From: Nitrospira sp.
GTDB lineage: Bacteria; Nitrospirota; Nitrospiria; Nitrospirales; Nitrospiraceae
DNA: 5,617 bases
Assembly: GCA_029858925.1 (NCBI GenBank)
Contig: JAOUEB010000110.1
Location: forward strand, 1 to 5,617
Reading direction: 5' to 3'
The notes under the pieces were generated by a model. The model was given only the letters and a program-made list of their open reading frames with translations. It had not been told where the DNA came from and did no database searches. Shown here piece after piece: positions 5,120 through 5,617 of the stretch. The first letter of the stretch is position 1, and every line of letters begins with the position of its first letter. The translations under genes and the position numbers were made by a program.

Positions 5120-5473
5120 ATGAGTGCATACCCCGGAGTACGAAGACTTATGATTATCGGCATTGTGCTGCTCGGATTTCTGTTGACGGCGACAACGGTG
5201 GCTGCGGAGAAAGCCATCATCTTGCATGTCGTCGGCACGGTGACGGCGATCGACAAGAAACACATTGCCGTCAAAACGACCGGTAAGACCGCGCCGGTTT
5301 TGGTAAAACTGACGAAACAGGTGCGGTTCAAAGACAAGAATCGCCCGGAGTTGAATGAACCGCCGGTAGTGGGCGACCATGTCATTATCGAAGCGAAGAA
5401 GGAAAACAAGGCCCTCTTCGCGACGGTCGTTCATTACTCAGCCATGAGGAAAGCTCCGGCAACCACACAGTAG
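5120..5473 (+). CDS. Small exported beta-rich protein, DUF5666/OB-like
   Basis: This 117-residue protein has a Sec-type signal sequence: a basic n-region with RR (8-9), a hydrophobic core MIIGIVLLGFLLTATTV (11-27) and a likely cut near VAA-EKA (about 29/30). The mature part of about 88 residues reads as a small beta-barrel with the pattern GTVTAIDKKHIAVKT, VLVKLTKQVRF, VVGDHVIIEA, LFATVVHY. That is the rhythm of DUF5666-like or OB-type periplasmic proteins, in which G-x-V/I repeats mark strands. No cysteine, His-rich motif or catalytic residue stands out. The start at 5120 keeps the two arginines before the hydrophobic core. The later ATG at 5150, with GGAG 11 nt upstream, would give a signal without positive charge and is less likely. 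It lies 18 bp before the next gene, so the two may be co-transcribed. I do not assign a function. Confidence 0.75.
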   Translation: MSAYPGVRRLMIIGIVLLGFLLTATTVAAEKAIILHVVGTVTAIDKKHIAVKTTGKTAPVLVKLTKQVRFKDKNRPELNEPPVVGDHVIIEAKKENKALFATVVHYSAMRKAPATTQ

Positions 5474-5491
5474 CACCGCGCCATAGCCACC

Positions 5492-5617
5492 ATGCGATTC
5501 ACACGCGTGATCCACGAATCTCCCTTCCACGGCGGGCTGCGCAACGCCATGACGAGAGTGCTGATCACCGGCGTCGCCGTATTTCTGGCCGTCACAACCG
5601 TCCCGGGCCTGGAAGCC
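5492..5617 (+). CDS. Exported protein, 5' end only (cut by window)
   Basis: A frame is open from the ATG at 5492 to the window edge (42 codons), starting 18 bp after the previous stop. Residues 20-42 (MTRVLITGVAVFLAVTTVPG, then LEA) look like a Sec signal peptide with a short basic n-region, a hydrophobic core and a small-residue cleavage area. The ATG at 5549 would make this a standard signal peptide and has a weak GGCGGG upstream. The ATG at 5492 adds 19 residues (MRFTRVIHESPFHGGLRNA) and lacks a Shine-Dalgarno. The start therefore remains open. The mature protein is beyond the window, so no function can be given. Confidence 0.5.
   Translation, partial: MRFTRVIHESPFHGGLRNAMTRVLITGVAVFLAVTTVPGLEA

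Noticed and set aside
1..5617. CRISPR array, tRNA, rRNA or riboswitch
   Set aside because: No regularly spaced repeat set of suitable length and no cloverleaf or conserved RNA motif was found by eye.

Overview
The window looks like a chromosomal segment of a high-GC, hopanoid-producing Gram-negative bacterium. The best guess is Nitrospira or a close relative (Nitrospirota). That rests on the pairing of an FPP synthase gene with hpnA and a CruF-type membrane protein, on overall protein similarity as I recognise it, and on intergenic gaps full of short palindromic words. The taxonomic call is an inference.

The left part (1-1515) is an accessory, decaying region read on the minus strand. A frameshifted, truncated rve-type transposase (237-621) ends against a 195-bp MITE-like element (622-816). 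That element has 16-bp terminal inverted repeats (15/16 match) and CTAA on both sides. Next comes a HigBA/RelE-type toxin-antitoxin pair: an intact XRE-family antitoxin (861-1169) and, upstream and overlapping it by 8 bp, a toxin gene broken by a one-base deletion (1162-1475). A 15-bp palindrome just upstream of the toxin is a candidate operator.

Positions 1516-2086 form a 571-bp gap between divergent transcription units with no convincing gene. It holds a perfect 21-bp inverted repeat (1715-1735/1818-1838), a 14-bp direct repeat, a second strong hairpin (1915-1967) and a candidate promoter (2013-2040).

The right part (2087-5617) is plus-strand isoprenoid and envelope biology. It runs FPP synthase (ispA), hopanoid-associated sugar epimerase (hpnA), a seven-helix carotenoid-biosynthesis (CruF/DUF422-like) protein, a small exported beta-rich protein, and the start of another exported protein cut by the window edge. 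FPP feeds squalene and hopanoid synthesis and, after elongation, carotenoids, so the first three genes plausibly serve polyterpenoid membrane lipids. Intergenic gaps of 115, 82 and 118 bp contain imperfect palindromes, so co-transcription is possible but not shown.

I found no CRISPR array, tRNA, rRNA or riboswitch. No wholly new system is evident. The strongest less-ordinary items are the MITE candidate, the orphaned antitoxin and the perfect 21-bp inverted repeat.
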